NCBI RefSeq assembly: GCF_015160855.1
Contig: NZ_CP063373.1
Span: forward strand, 2,232,001 to 2,296,000
DNA from: Streptomyces ferrugineus
GTDB taxonomy: Bacteria; Actinomycetota; Actinomycetes; Streptomycetales; Streptomycetaceae
Reading direction: 5' to 3'
DNA length: 64,000 nt
Part shown: piece by piece, positions 26,349 to 35,628 of the stretch
Numbering within the stretch: position 1 is the first letter of the stretch
How the letters are laid out: every line of letters starts with the position of its first letter
Position numbers and translations under genes: made by a program
Notes under the pieces: generated by a model
The model's input: the letters and a program-made list of their open reading frames with translations, nothing else
What the model was told of the DNA's origin: nothing
Database searches by the model: none

Positions 26349-29206
26349 CCACCGCGACCACGACTGCCGGCCTGGCCCGGCTCACCCCCTCGTTGCTCGT
26401 CCAGTACCTGTCCGCCCGGCCCGGACTGGACGGGCGGACCCGCGCTGTCGTCCTGCTCCGCGCCCAGCCGGAGTGGGACGGACCCGATGCGCTCACCTAC
26501 GGCGGCGGGCAGCGGGCCGCCGTCGCGGCCGCTCCTTCGCCGCTCGCCGTGCACGAGCAGATCCTCGGCCATCTCCACAGTGCCGGGGACGGGTCCGGCC
26601 CGCGTGTCCTGGTCGTGCTCACCGACTGCGAGGAGGCCACGCTCGACCCCGGTCTTCTCGCTCGTGTATGGCACAACGGCGTCCGCAGCGTGGACAATTG
26701 GGAAGTCGTACGCACCTCCTTCGGAGCCGGTGCCGTCGACCACCGGCTGCAGGTCTCTGACGGAGGCTGGGCTGCCGAGGCCCTGCTGGAGGCCGCGCCG
26801 CTCGACCGCTGGCCGAAGATCGCGGGCGGCACGCTCACCCGGGACCACGCCCTCGCCCAGCTCGTCCAGCGGCGCCTCGGCCTCGGCCGGTACGCGGACC
26901 CGGCGGACGAGACACAGGACATCGCCGACGACCGCATCGGCCTCACCGCTCTGCTGCGGTGGGCCGTGCGGCCCGGAGCCGCCGAACGGTTCCTCGCCCT
27001 GCGCGACGCCGAGCGCGACGGCCTGGCCGCCTTCCTCTGCGAGAAGGGCCAGGCCGGACCGGCCGCCACGGTCCTCTTCGGCCTCATCGGCGAGGGGCAC
27101 GGTACCGACGCACTCGCGTACGGCCTGGTCGCCGCCGGGCTGTGGAGCCACACCGCTTCTCCCGGTCCCGAGGTATACCGGGCCCGCGGGCGGGCCGAGT
27201 TGTGGGCGGGCGGCCAGGGCGAACTCACGCCCGAGGAGTCCGACGCGCGCTTCGCCCAGTACGGCACGGTGGCCGAAGCGGCTGTGGACACGCTCGTCGC
27301 CCGAGACGACAGGCGTGTGCTCACCTCGCTGCTGCAACGCGCCGACGTTCTCGCCTGCCAGTTCGGCGCCGAACAGGCAGCGGCCGTAAGCCTCTTCCTC
27401 CCCCTCGGCTTCGAGACTCGCGCGGCCGAGGCCGGCGCCGCCCTGGCCACCGGCGATCCGCACGGCATTGCCCAAGCCGTACGGGCGTGGGGCGAACACC
27501 GGCATGCGGTGCGCCCGGAGGGCCGCGCCCGCGTCGAGCGTGCCCGCATGGCACGCCGACTCGCCGCCTGGCTCACCGATGCGACAGAGCAGCCTCAGTC
27601 GGTGGAGGACTGGTTGAGGCTGCAGATCACCGACACCGCCTGGGCCGACTTCGCCCTCGACCGCATAGAGGCGGGAGGGGAGGACGCCTCCGCCCTGCGG
27701 GACGCCTACGACCGGCTGGGGGAGCAGGTCCGCGAACGCAGGCGCGAGATGGACCGGGCCTTCGCTCAGCGGCTCGCCGTTTGGACGGAGAGCGGTGGCG
27801 CACCCGGCTCCCTGCTCACGGTGGAGGACTTCCTCGACCGTGTCGCCGCACCGGCGGCCAGGGGTAAGGACCGGCGGCGCCTGCTGATCGTCGTCGTCGA
27901 CGGCATGACCTCCGCCATCGCCGCCGAGCTCGGGCAGGAGCTGCGCGAGCGCTTCAGCGAGTACGACCCGTTTCCGGAGGCGGAAGGACGCCCCCGGCGC
28001 AGGGCTGTTGCCGCCGCGCTGCCCAGCGTCACCGCCGTCAGCCGCACCAGTCTGTTCGCCGGGCGGCTGCTGCGCGGTGCGCAGGCCGACGAGAAGCGGC
28101 TGTTCCCGCAGCACCCGTTCGCCGGTCCCGGGCGCGCGGCTGCCGTCTTCCACAAGGACGACCTGCGTGCCGAGCGCACTGGCAGCCCCTTCAGCGCACC
28201 GCTGGAGTCCGCATTGCACGACGGGCGCACCCATGTCGCGGTCGTCCTGAACACCATCGACGACCGGCTCGCAAAGGAACAGCGCCTGGGCGCGACCCGA
28301 TGGTCCGTCGACGAGATTGGCTTTCTCGGCGAGCTCCTCGACACCGCCGCCGCTGAGGGCATGGCCGTCCTGCTCCTGTCTGACCACGGCCACGTCGTCG
28401 ACCGGCGTGACCGCCGTGTCTCCGTGCCCGAAGCGGCGGACCGCTACCGCCCGCACGCCGAGGGGGAACTGGACGAGCGGGAGATCCGGCTGCGCGGACC
28501 GCGTGTGGTGGCCCCCGAGCCCGGCGGGACCGTCATCGCTCTATGGGACGCCGACTCCCGCTACACCGGGCGCAAAGCCGGTTACCACGGCGGCGCGTCT
28601 CTCGCCGAGATCGCCATTCCGCTCCAGGCATACCTGCCGTTCGGCGCCACGCCGCCCGAAGGATGGCGGGAGCTCGGCGATCCCGCTCCCCCGTGGTGGT
28701 CGCCCGACCGTGTGGCCGAAGTGCCCGCAACCCCGGCTCCAGCCCCGGCCGTGGCTGCGGCGCCTGCTCCGGCACGTCGCCGCCCCCCGAAGTCGAAGCA
28801 GGTCACCCAGGAGGAGAGCCTGTTCGCCGAGCCCGCAGGTCAGGCCGTCCCGGCCCCTGCCGTGCCCGTCCGGCAGACCGAACCCGCTGTGCCGTCCGAT
28901 CCCCATACCGCGCTCGTGGACGCGCTGATGTCCTCGGAGATTTTCGAGGCGCAGCTGAAGCTCGTGGGCCGCACAGTGGACCTGGGCAAGGTGCGCGCCG
29001 CCGTGCAGGAACTGCTCACATCGAGGACGTTGCCGCTCACGGCGCTGGCGCAGCGTGCCGGGGAGCGGCCCGTGCGCGCTGCCGGGTTCGCCGCGGTACT
29101 GCGGCAGCTCCTCAACCACGACGGCGAGCAGGTGGTGGAAATCCTGCCGGACAACCGCACACTCCGGCTCAACGAGCCGCTGCTGAAAGCCCAGTTCGGC
29201 CTGTGA
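26345..29206 (+). CDS. pglZ: BREX-2 phosphatase-like protein PglZ
   Basis: A 953-residue protein whose central part is a PglZ domain of the alkaline-phosphatase superfamily: LLIVVVDGMTS near residue 513 gives the first metal-binding Asp, VTAVSRTSLFAGRL near 563 the nucleophile region, and LLLSDHGHVVD near 677 the DxH metal ligands. The N-terminal 480 residues are helical and specific to the BREX-2 form. An Ala/Pro-rich linker near 795-860 leads to a small C-terminal winged-helix-like part. PglZ is the defining gene of BREX systems. It starts with GTG overlapping the pglY stop and is followed by a 69-bp gap. Confidence 0.93.
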   Translation: MTTATTTAGLARLTPSLLVQYLSARPGLDGRTRAVVLLRAQPEWDGPDALTYGGGQRAAVAAAPSPLAVHEQILGHLHSAGDGSGPRVLVVLTDCEEATLDPGLLARVWHNGVRSVDNWEVVRTSFGAGAVDHRLQVSDGGWAAEALLEAAPLDRWPKIAGGTLTRDHALAQLVQRRLGLGRYADPADETQDIADDRIGLTALLRWAVRPGAAERFLALRDAERDGLAAFLCEKGQAGPAATVLFGLIGEGHGTDALAYGLVAAGLWSHTASPGPEVYRARGRAELWAGGQGELTPEESDARFAQYGTVAEAAVDTLVARDDRRVLTSLLQRADVLACQFGAEQAAAVSLFLPLGFETRAAEAGAALATGDPHGIAQAVRAWGEHRHAVRPEGRARVERARMARRLAAWLTDATEQPQSVEDWLRLQITDTAWADFALDRIEAGGEDASALRDAYDRLGEQVRERRREMDRAFAQRLAVWTESGGAPGSLLTVEDFLDRVAAPAARGKDRRRLLIVVVDGMTSAIAAELGQELRERFSEYDPFPEAEGRPRRRAVAAALPSVTAVSRTSLFAGRLLRGAQADEKRLFPQHPFAGPGRAAAVFHKDDLRAERTGSPFSAPLESALHDGRTHVAVVLNTIDDRLAKEQRLGATRWSVDEIGFLGELLDTAAAEGMAVLLLSDHGHVVDRRDRRVSVPEAADRYRPHAEGELDEREIRLRGPRVVAPEPGGTVIALWDADSRYTGRKAGYHGGASLAEIAIPLQAYLPFGATPPEGWRELGDPAPPWWSPDRVAEVPATPAPAPAVAAAPAPARRRPPKSKQVTQEESLFAEPAGQAVPAPAVPVRQTEPAVPSDPHTALVDALMSSEIFEAQLKLVGRTVDLGKVRAAVQELLTSRTLPLTALAQRAGERPVRAAGFAAVLRQLLNHDGEQVVEILPDNRTLRLNEPLLKAQFGL

Positions 29207-29275
29207 GAGGGGCGGTCGCATCGTCCCGCCCGGAAGCGGAGCCGAGCGGGACGGTGACCGTGGGAAACTGGCAGG

Positions 29276-30637
29276 GTGAGTGAACAGCCCTCCTCCGCAT
29301 CCTCCGCCTCCGGCGTCACCGTGTCGCCCGCGCGGCGGCGGGCCGTCGTCGACGCGCTGCGGCGCGGAGCCGTCCCCGACAGCGGTCTCGATCTCCTCGC
29401 CACGGGACTCGACCGGTTCGAGGCGGCCGTGGACGGCGAGCTTGACGCAGTCGCCGCCGGCGGCTCGGCCTTCAAGGCCGTGCGTGGCGAGTACGGCAGC
29501 GGCAAGACCTTCTTCGCCCGCTGGCTCGGCGAACGCGCCAAGCGCCGCGGCTTCGCTGTCGCCGAGGTGCAGGTGTCGGAGACCGAGACGCCCCTGCACC
29601 GGCTTGAGACCGTCTACCGCCGGGCCACCGAGCGCCTGACCACCGCGAGCTTTCAGCCGTCGGCCCTCCGGCCCGTCGTCGACGCGTGGTTCTACGCCCT
29701 CGAAGAGGACGCCCTTGCCGCTGGCGCCGACGACTCCCGTCTGGAGCAGGCCGTCTCGAAGCTCCTCGACGACCGCCTTTCGGAGGTCTCCCGTGGCGCC
29801 CCCGGGTTCGCCGCCGCACTGCGCGGCTACCACGCCGCGCTCGGCGCGGAGGACGAGGCCACCGCTGCGGCCGTTCTCGCGTGGCTCGGAGGTGAGCCGC
29901 ACGTGGCGGCCGCCGCCAAGCGCGCTGCGGGGGTTCGCGGCGACCTCGACCACTTCGGAGCCCTCGGTTTCCTTCAAGGGCTGCTCGCCGTTCTGAGTGA
30001 CAGCGGACATCCCGGGCTCCTCCTCGTCCTCGACGAGGTGGAAACCCTGCAGCGGGTGCGCTCCGACGCCCGGGACAAGGCGCTCAACGCCCTTCGACAG
30101 CTGATCGACGAGGTCCACTCCGGCCGGTTCCCCGGCCTCTACCTGGTGATCACTGGTACCCCTGCGTTCTACGACGGTCCGCAGGGCGTACAGCGTCTCG
30201 CGCCGCTCGCCCAGCGCCTGGCCACCGACTTCTCCACGGACCCACGCTTCGACAACCCCAGAGCGGTTCAACTCCGCCTTCCCGGCTTCCAGTTGGAGAC
30301 GCTGACCGAACTCGGCCGCAAGATCCGCGACCTGTATGCGACAGGCAGCACCAACCCGGAGCGGGTGCGCTCCGTCGCCGACGACGCGTATGTGGCCGAC
30401 CTGGCACAAGCCGTCGGCGGAGCTCTGGGCGGCAAGGTCGGCGTCGCCCCCCGCCTCTATCTGAAGAAGCTCGTCGGCGACGTCCTCGACCGCATCGACC
30501 AGTTCCCCGACTTCGATCCTCGCGTCTACTACCGCCTCACTGTCGACCGCACCGAACTCACCGACGCCGAGCGCCACGCCGCCACGCTTCCGGTTGCTCC
30601 CGCTGCCTCGGCCGACGAGGTGGAGCTCGACCTGTGA
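29276..30637 (+). CDS. brxD: BREX system ATP-binding protein BrxD
   Basis: A 453-residue AAA/STAND-like ATPase (DUF2791 type). Walker A is GEYGSGKTFFARW near residue 70, Walker B LLLVLDEVETLQ near 247, and ITGTPAFYDGPQG near 295 resembles a sensor region. BrxD occurs in BREX types 2 and 3 next to the helicase and is presumed to assist PglX/PglZ; its activity is unproved. The GTG start at 29276 is preceded by a short GGCAGG ribosome-binding site. Its stop overlaps the GTG of brxHI (GTGA). Confidence 0.9.
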   Translation: MSEQPSSASSASGVTVSPARRRAVVDALRRGAVPDSGLDLLATGLDRFEAAVDGELDAVAAGGSAFKAVRGEYGSGKTFFARWLGERAKRRGFAVAEVQVSETETPLHRLETVYRRATERLTTASFQPSALRPVVDAWFYALEEDALAAGADDSRLEQAVSKLLDDRLSEVSRGAPGFAAALRGYHAALGAEDEATAAAVLAWLGGEPHVAAAAKRAAGVRGDLDHFGALGFLQGLLAVLSDSGHPGLLLVLDEVETLQRVRSDARDKALNALRQLIDEVHSGRFPGLYLVITGTPAFYDGPQGVQRLAPLAQRLATDFSTDPRFDNPRAVQLRLPGFQLETLTELGRKIRDLYATGSTNPERVRSVADDAYVADLAQAVGGALGGKVGVAPRLYLKKLVGDVLDRIDQFPDFDPRVYYRLTVDRTELTDAERHAATLPVAPAASADEVELDL

Positions 30638-32796
30638 CCACGAGCGCAACAGCGGACGCCGACCCCGTCGACCGGCTCGATCCGGTTCTCCTCCACCACA
30701 TCGTCAACACCCTCGGCTGGCCCGGCCTCAGGCCCCTGCAATCCTCGGCGATCGGACCGCTCCTCGACGGCGAGGACGCGGTACTGCTGGCGCCGACAGC
30801 AGGCGGCAAGACCGAGGCCGCCGCATTCCCCCTCCTCACTGCCATGGCCCGGAACGGCTGGTCCGGCACCTCGGTTCTCTACCTCACTCCTCTGCGCGCC
30901 CTGCTCAATAACCTCCAGCCACGCCTGCACGCCTACGCCCAGTGGCTGGGGCGCACGGCGGCGCTCTGGCACGGGGACACGGCCGAGGCTGAACGGCGGC
31001 GCCTGCGCTGCGAGCCGCCGGACATCCTCCTCACCACACCGGAATCCCTCGAAGCACAGCTCATCAGCGTCAAGACCGACCACGCCCTGCTGCTCGGCGG
31101 GGTGCAGGCGGTCGTCGTGGACGAGGTGCACGCCTTCGCCGGGGACGACCGCGGATGGCACCTACTGGCGGTCCTGGAGCGGCTCCAGCGGCTGACCGGC
31201 CGGCGGCTGCAACGCATCGGCCTGTCCGCCACGGTCGGCAACCCGAACGAACTCCTCGCCTGGCTTCAAGGCTCCGCCCGCGGTCGAACGCCCGGTCAGG
31301 TCATTGCCCCCGGCGTCGACACCGGCCCCGCGGCCACCACAGCGGAACGCCAGCCGCACACCGCTGAACCCCCGCTCGGGGACATCGAGTTGGACTACGT
31401 CGGCTCGCTTCCGAACGCGGCCACCGTCATCTCCGCCCTCCACCGGGGCGAGAAGCGCCTCGTCTTCTGCGAGTCCCGCCGGCAGGTCGAAGAGCTCGGG
31501 CAGGCGCTCCGAGCACGCGGCGTGACCGTGTTCCTCTCGCACTCGTCCCTCTCGGCGGCCGAGCGTCTGCGCTCCGAGGAAGCCTTCGGGCAGGCGCGCG
31601 ACTGCGTGATCGTCGCCACCTCCACGCTCGAACTCGGCATCGACGTCGGTGACCTCGACCGGGTGATCCAGATCGACTCTCCCGCGACCGTCGCTTCCTT
31701 CCTGCAACGTCTGGGCCGTACCGGACGTCGGCCCGACAGCACGCGCAACTGTCTCTTCCTCGCCACCTCCCACGAGAGCCTCCTCCAAGCGGCCGGACTG
31801 CTGACCCTGTGGGGCAGACACTGGGTGGAGCCTGTCACCGCACCGCCGGGGCCGCAGCACCTCGTCGCCCAGCAGCTGCTGGCCGTCGCCCTCCAGCGCC
31901 ACAAACTGCCCGCCGCGGACTGGCACGAGGAGTGGAACGGCCTTGCTCCCTTCGACGCGTCCGCCCGACCTGTTCTGGAGCACCTCCTCACCCAAGGATT
32001 CCTGGAACAGGACAGCGGCATCTACTTCATCGGCGAACAGGCCGAGAAGCGCTTCGGTAGACGGCACTTCATGGACCTCACCGCGTCGTTCACCGCACCG
32101 CCCCAGTTCACAGTCCTGCACGGGCGTGCGGAGATCGGGCACACGGACCCGGCTCTGCTGGTCGAGGAACACGAGGGACCCCTGCGGCTGCTGCTCGCCG
32201 GACGCAGCTGGCACGTGACGTATGTGGACTGGCGTCGGCATCGGGTCTTTGCCGAGGCCGCCGAGTCGGGCGGCGTCGCCAAGTGGCAGACCGGCACCGT
32301 CCGCGGGCTGTCGTACCGGCTCGCCCAGGCGATGCGGGAGGTGCTGCTCGGTGCCGACCCCGCGGTCGGTTTCACTCGACGCGCACAGGCCGGTCTCGTG
32401 GAACTACGGGAAACGGAAGGCCGGTTCGCTCACCCAGAGGCGACTCTGATCACCCGCAGCGGACGCGACGTACGGTGGTGGACCTGGGCCGGCTTCCGCG
32501 CCAACGCGACCCTCACGGCGTGGCTGGCCGACGCGGTCGATCCGCTGCAGCGGCCCGCAGACTTTTACGTCCGGCTCCGCCACGACCTGACCCGAGAAGA
32601 CTGGGACCAGGCACGAAACACGCCACGGAAGGACGAGCTCCCACAGGTCACTGCGGCCGCCGTTCGCGGACTCAAGTTCTCTGCCGCCCTCCCCGATGAC
32701 CTTGCCACCAGCGTGCTGGCCGCTCGGCTCGCCGACAAGGACGGGGCCGATGCTGTGCTGTCCCGACGTGCGCGCTGGGAGATCGAACCGGTCTGA
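30634..32796 (+). CDS. brxHI: BREX system DEAD/DEAH-box helicase BrxHI
   Basis: A 720-residue Lhr-like superfamily 2 helicase. Motif I is LLAPTAGGKTEAAAFPLL near residue 54, motif II VVVDEVHAFAGDDRG (DEVH) near 159, motif III GLSATVG near 195, motif V VATSTLELGIDVGDLDRVIQ near 330 and motif VI QRLGRTGRRPDS near 358. The C-terminal 330 residues match the extended region of BrxHI. It completes the six-gene BREX type 2 set. A hairpin with the core TGCGCCC-TTTCG-GGGCGCA lies about 45 bp after the stop, so the BREX operon probably ends here. Confidence 0.92.
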   Translation: MTTSATADADPVDRLDPVLLHHIVNTLGWPGLRPLQSSAIGPLLDGEDAVLLAPTAGGKTEAAAFPLLTAMARNGWSGTSVLYLTPLRALLNNLQPRLHAYAQWLGRTAALWHGDTAEAERRRLRCEPPDILLTTPESLEAQLISVKTDHALLLGGVQAVVVDEVHAFAGDDRGWHLLAVLERLQRLTGRRLQRIGLSATVGNPNELLAWLQGSARGRTPGQVIAPGVDTGPAATTAERQPHTAEPPLGDIELDYVGSLPNAATVISALHRGEKRLVFCESRRQVEELGQALRARGVTVFLSHSSLSAAERLRSEEAFGQARDCVIVATSTLELGIDVGDLDRVIQIDSPATVASFLQRLGRTGRRPDSTRNCLFLATSHESLLQAAGLLTLWGRHWVEPVTAPPGPQHLVAQQLLAVALQRHKLPAADWHEEWNGLAPFDASARPVLEHLLTQGFLEQDSGIYFIGEQAEKRFGRRHFMDLTASFTAPPQFTVLHGRAEIGHTDPALLVEEHEGPLRLLLAGRSWHVTYVDWRRHRVFAEAAESGGVAKWQTGTVRGLSYRLAQAMREVLLGADPAVGFTRRAQAGLVELRETEGRFAHPEATLITRSGRDVRWWTWAGFRANATLTAWLADAVDPLQRPADFYVRLRHDLTREDWDQARNTPRKDELPQVTAAAVRGLKFSAALPDDLATSVLAARLADKDGADAVLSRRARWEIEPV

Positions 32797-32839
32797 CAAC
32801 GGCGCCGGACCGGGCTGGCAGGGTACCGCCTGACCGGAT

Positions 32840-32878
32840 TGCGCCCTTTCGGGGCGCATCACACCAGCTCAAGCTGGT
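32840..32878 (+). terminator. Two adjacent hairpins after the BREX operon
   Basis: 32840-32858 folds as TGCGCCC/GGGCGCA with a 5-base loop, and 32863-32878 folds as ACCAGCT/AGCTGGT with a 2-base loop. There is no long T-run, as is usual in Streptomyces terminators. The pair separates the BREX operon from the next gene, which begins 36 bp downstream with its own strong ribosome-binding site. Confidence 0.5.
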
Positions 32879-32914
32879 TCCACACCGTCGCGGGGCAGTG
32901 TGGAGGGGGCCGCC

Positions 32915-33964
32915 ATGTCCGGACCGCTGTACGTTCCTGTCCTACCGATCCGCGCCCACGCGGTGGCCGCGGTCAAGGACCTCGCCCCGTGGGTCCGAGA
33001 CCGGACGTCCCCTCTCTGGACACTGCCGGTCATGACCGCTGAGGACGCCGATCAACTCAAAGTGGCGGTGGACAAGGAACTCCGACGCGTCGCGGCCGCG
33101 CAGAAATACACTGCGGCATGGCTGGACGCCCCGTACGCAGACCTCACCGCCGCCGCCTACGGGGACCTGCTCCACTCGTACTGGTCCCACACGGCGCTCC
33201 GCCCCGTCACGGGCCCTGATCTCCCAGCAGCGCACCAGACTGCGGCAGCGGACAGCGCCCTCCAGGGTGGCAGCAGCCTCGGCATACGCGTCCGGCTCCC
33301 CGACACCTGGACCGACGAACTCGCCGAACGCACGGCTGCTCTGCTCGCCCAGACGGATCCCGAGGTCCGGGTGGATCTCCTCCTCGACCTCCAGACAGTG
33401 TTTCCGGGCCGTCCCGACGCGGGCAAGGAAGCACTCCGCGCACTCGACGCACTGACCCAACTCACCTCGTGGCGCGTGATCGCCATGCTGTCCGGCGGCT
33501 TCCCGGACGACGTCGAGGGGCTCCTGGATCGAGACCGGGGCGACGCGGACCGCGCGGACTGGGACACGTGGCACGAGATAGGCGCGAGCGAGCGGTCGTA
33601 CGCGAAGCTCGTCCGCTACGGCGACTACGGCACACTACCCGCCCGCAACATCGGCAGGGCAGTGGACGACGGCGACCGGTCGCCATACGGACTGCTGCGG
33701 TACACGACGGAACGCACCTTCCTGCTCGCAAGGTTCTGGGCCGAGAAACGGGGCGAGACGGGAGCCACCCGCGAGGCGGCTCGTTGGATCACCGGATTCC
33801 CCGACTTCCGTGGCTCGGGTGCGAGTACGGGCGACCGCTGGTACGAGCAGTGCGCCCGAACCACGGGCGCCAAGGGCACGGGCAACGCTGGGACGTGGAA
33901 CACCGTGGGGAACATCCAGCACATGACTTATGTGGTCCGCTGCTTGTCCCGGGTGGCTGACTAA
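32915..33964 (+). CDS. T4 beta-protein family protein
   Basis: A 349-residue protein beginning LYVPVLPIRAHAVAAVKDL, which matches the opening of the Pfam Beta_protein family named after a phage T4 protein. Further shared features are the repeated FP-x-R-DA and W-R-V-I-A-M-L-S-G blocks, the RYGDYGT stretch near residue 235 and the C-terminal YEQCARTTGAKGTGNAG with a final WNTVGNIQHMTYV. The fold is a TIM-barrel-like shape in my reading; no enzyme activity is established. ATG 32915 follows GGAGGGGG. It lies directly downstream of brxHI in the same direction, so it may be a BREX accessory or an independent defence gene. Confidence 0.7.
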   Translation: MSGPLYVPVLPIRAHAVAAVKDLAPWVRDRTSPLWTLPVMTAEDADQLKVAVDKELRRVAAAQKYTAAWLDAPYADLTAAAYGDLLHSYWSHTALRPVTGPDLPAAHQTAAADSALQGGSSLGIRVRLPDTWTDELAERTAALLAQTDPEVRVDLLLDLQTVFPGRPDAGKEALRALDALTQLTSWRVIAMLSGGFPDDVEGLLDRDRGDADRADWDTWHEIGASERSYAKLVRYGDYGTLPARNIGRAVDDGDRSPYGLLRYTTERTFLLARFWAEKRGETGATREAARWITGFPDFRGSGASTGDRWYEQCARTTGAKGTGNAGTWNTVGNIQHMTYVVRCLSRVAD

Positions 33965-34608
33965 CCGCGCCCCGTGGTGGGCGGCGCTCTCTGAGACCGC
34001 TCAGCTCCTCCAGGCGACGCCCTTTCTCCTCGCTCGCGGTGGCGATTGCCTGCTTGAGGAGTGCTTGGGGTCTGTCACCGACTTGGCCCTGGCCGGCTTC
34101 GGGAGGTTGAGTGCCGCCTCGCCGTTGGGGTTTCCCGCCGCCGGATACGGCAGCGGATCGCGTCACGTCGCGTTCGCGCCGTCCATTGTCTGCTGCCCAC
34201 GGTCTTGCTGGAGTTGGTCTCGGAGGTTTTGATCTCCTCGTCGATGATCGGCCCGTGTCCACCCCGGCGACCGCGAGTTCGATCGGGGCAGGAAGGGGGT
34301 GCGGGCGCTGGTCGTGTGGGCGTGGGGCGCCCACGGAAGCGTCGTTCCCGACCCCACGCCACGTTCGGCTCGGCGGCACGTTCCGTGCTCTCCCGTCCTG
34401 TGTCTGATTTGCGTCGCCTCGCCGACCGTTGGCTCTAGTTGTATGAAAATCTGACTGCAATGTGGCATGGTCATGGCCTCAGTCGATCGTCGGGATCGGC
34501 GCAGAGGCAGGCGGTCACGGAGGAAGGCACTTGTCGAGGCACGAGGACAGCCGCAAGGACGACGTTCCTACCCCCCTCCACCGTCCGCCGCGGACAGCGT
34601 CCTTCGTG
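33965..34608. other. 644 bp without a supported gene
   Basis: Several open frames cross this stretch on both strands, but none has a convincing ribosome-binding site, codon bias or recognisable motif. The minus strand near 34030-34090 encodes a helix-like peptide (ALLKQAIATASEEKG) inside a frame otherwise rich in Arg/Pro, which may be a relic. Around 34441-34470 there is an unusually AT-rich patch (TATGAAAATCTG) that could hold the promoter of the DUF3883 gene downstream. Confidence 0.5.
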
Positions 34609-35547
34609 ATGGTCCACGTCGGTCAATCGCCCGAAACCCAGCGCAATCTGCAGTACGGGATCGAAACCCGGTCGTGGGGGTTCCCTCTGTGGAGGCCCGA
34701 GTATCGGTCCGCGCGCCCACGCTTCGCCCTGCTGGCCACGGGAGTGGGTCCGCGCGTACAACTCGACGTATGGAGTACCAAGAAGATCACTCTGTACCTG
34801 TTCGAAGTACGTGAGAACTTCTACGAGGCAGAGGCTCCTCACTGGCCGGACGAGGAAGCCGAGAACGCCATCAAGTACCCGGTGCGCTTCGGTATCGAGC
34901 CCTTGGCTGTACTCCACGACGCCCGTCTTGATGAGGACGGGCCGCTTGGTATGGCCGCCAGTGACGCCATACGTGTTTCGGGGACTCAGCGAGGCATAGG
35001 CATGCTCGTCGACATGGATCCGCAGCCGTTGCTCGATGCGGCAGGGATCCCGGCGAACTGGTCCGAACAGCAGACGGTGCCCCTGAACCACACGCCCGGC
35101 TTCACCGCGGAGCAGGTGAAGCCGCCCAAGCCGAGGAAGCGGCCTTCCGGTGGAGCGGGCTTCGTCTCCGACCCCAAGAAGCGCAAGGCCATCGAACTGC
35201 ACGCGGAGGACACGGCAGTCGCCCACTACGAGGGGGAGGGATGGACAGTCGAACGCCTTGGCAAGCCGTACGACCTCCACTGCACTCGTGGCGGGGAAGA
35301 GCGCCGCGTAGAGGTGAAGGGGACAACGGGAGCGGCCACGAGCGTCGATCTGACGATCAACGAGGTCGAGCATGCCCGAGACCCGCAGAACACCGTGGAC
35401 CTGTTTGTGGTCAGTGACATCAACGTGGACATGCGGACCGACAACTGCAAAGCGACTGGCGGCAGGGTGTTGCACCTTCATGACTGGGCGCCGGCTGATG
35501 AGGACCTGAGGCCGCGGAGCTTCGAGTACCGACTGCCACTCGCCTGA
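34609..35547 (+). CDS. DUF3883 (NO VEIN-type) nuclease-like protein with possible EVE/PUA-like N-terminus
   Basis: A 312-residue protein. The C-terminal 100 residues look like DUF3883: AIELHAEDTAVAHYEGEGW, then KPYDLHCTRGGEERRVEVKG near 220-236, where Asp and Glu-x-Lys form a PD-(D/E)XK-like site. The N-terminal 125 residues (NLQYGIETRSWGF, a central beta-rich part, then HWPDEEAENAIKYPVRFGIE) resemble EVE/PUA-like domains that recognise modified bases; this is a weaker call. A Pro/Lys linker joins the halves. I chose ATG 34609 because the upstream in-frame sequence is Arg/His-rich filler. A modification sensor joined to a nuclease would suit a type IV-like restriction role beside BREX. Confidence 0.65.
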   Translation: MVHVGQSPETQRNLQYGIETRSWGFPLWRPEYRSARPRFALLATGVGPRVQLDVWSTKKITLYLFEVRENFYEAEAPHWPDEEAENAIKYPVRFGIEPLAVLHDARLDEDGPLGMAASDAIRVSGTQRGIGMLVDMDPQPLLDAAGIPANWSEQQTVPLNHTPGFTAEQVKPPKPRKRPSGGAGFVSDPKKRKAIELHAEDTAVAHYEGEGWTVERLGKPYDLHCTRGGEERRVEVKGTTGAATSVDLTINEVEHARDPQNTVDLFVVSDINVDMRTDNCKATGGRVLHLHDWAPADEDLRPRSFEYRLPLA

Positions 35548-35628
35548 CTGCCCGGATGCACCTTCAGGGGGTTCCAGGAGCCTCGGGCCCCCTTGCCTTC
35601 GAGCCCACCGGCCTTATGGAGATCGTCC

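Noticed and set aside
34075..34362. Minus-strand open frame with Arg/Ser-rich product in the gap after the beta-family gene
   Set aside because: No ribosome-binding site, no domain, composition typical of antisense or intergenic high-GC frames; reported only as part of a gene-free stretch.
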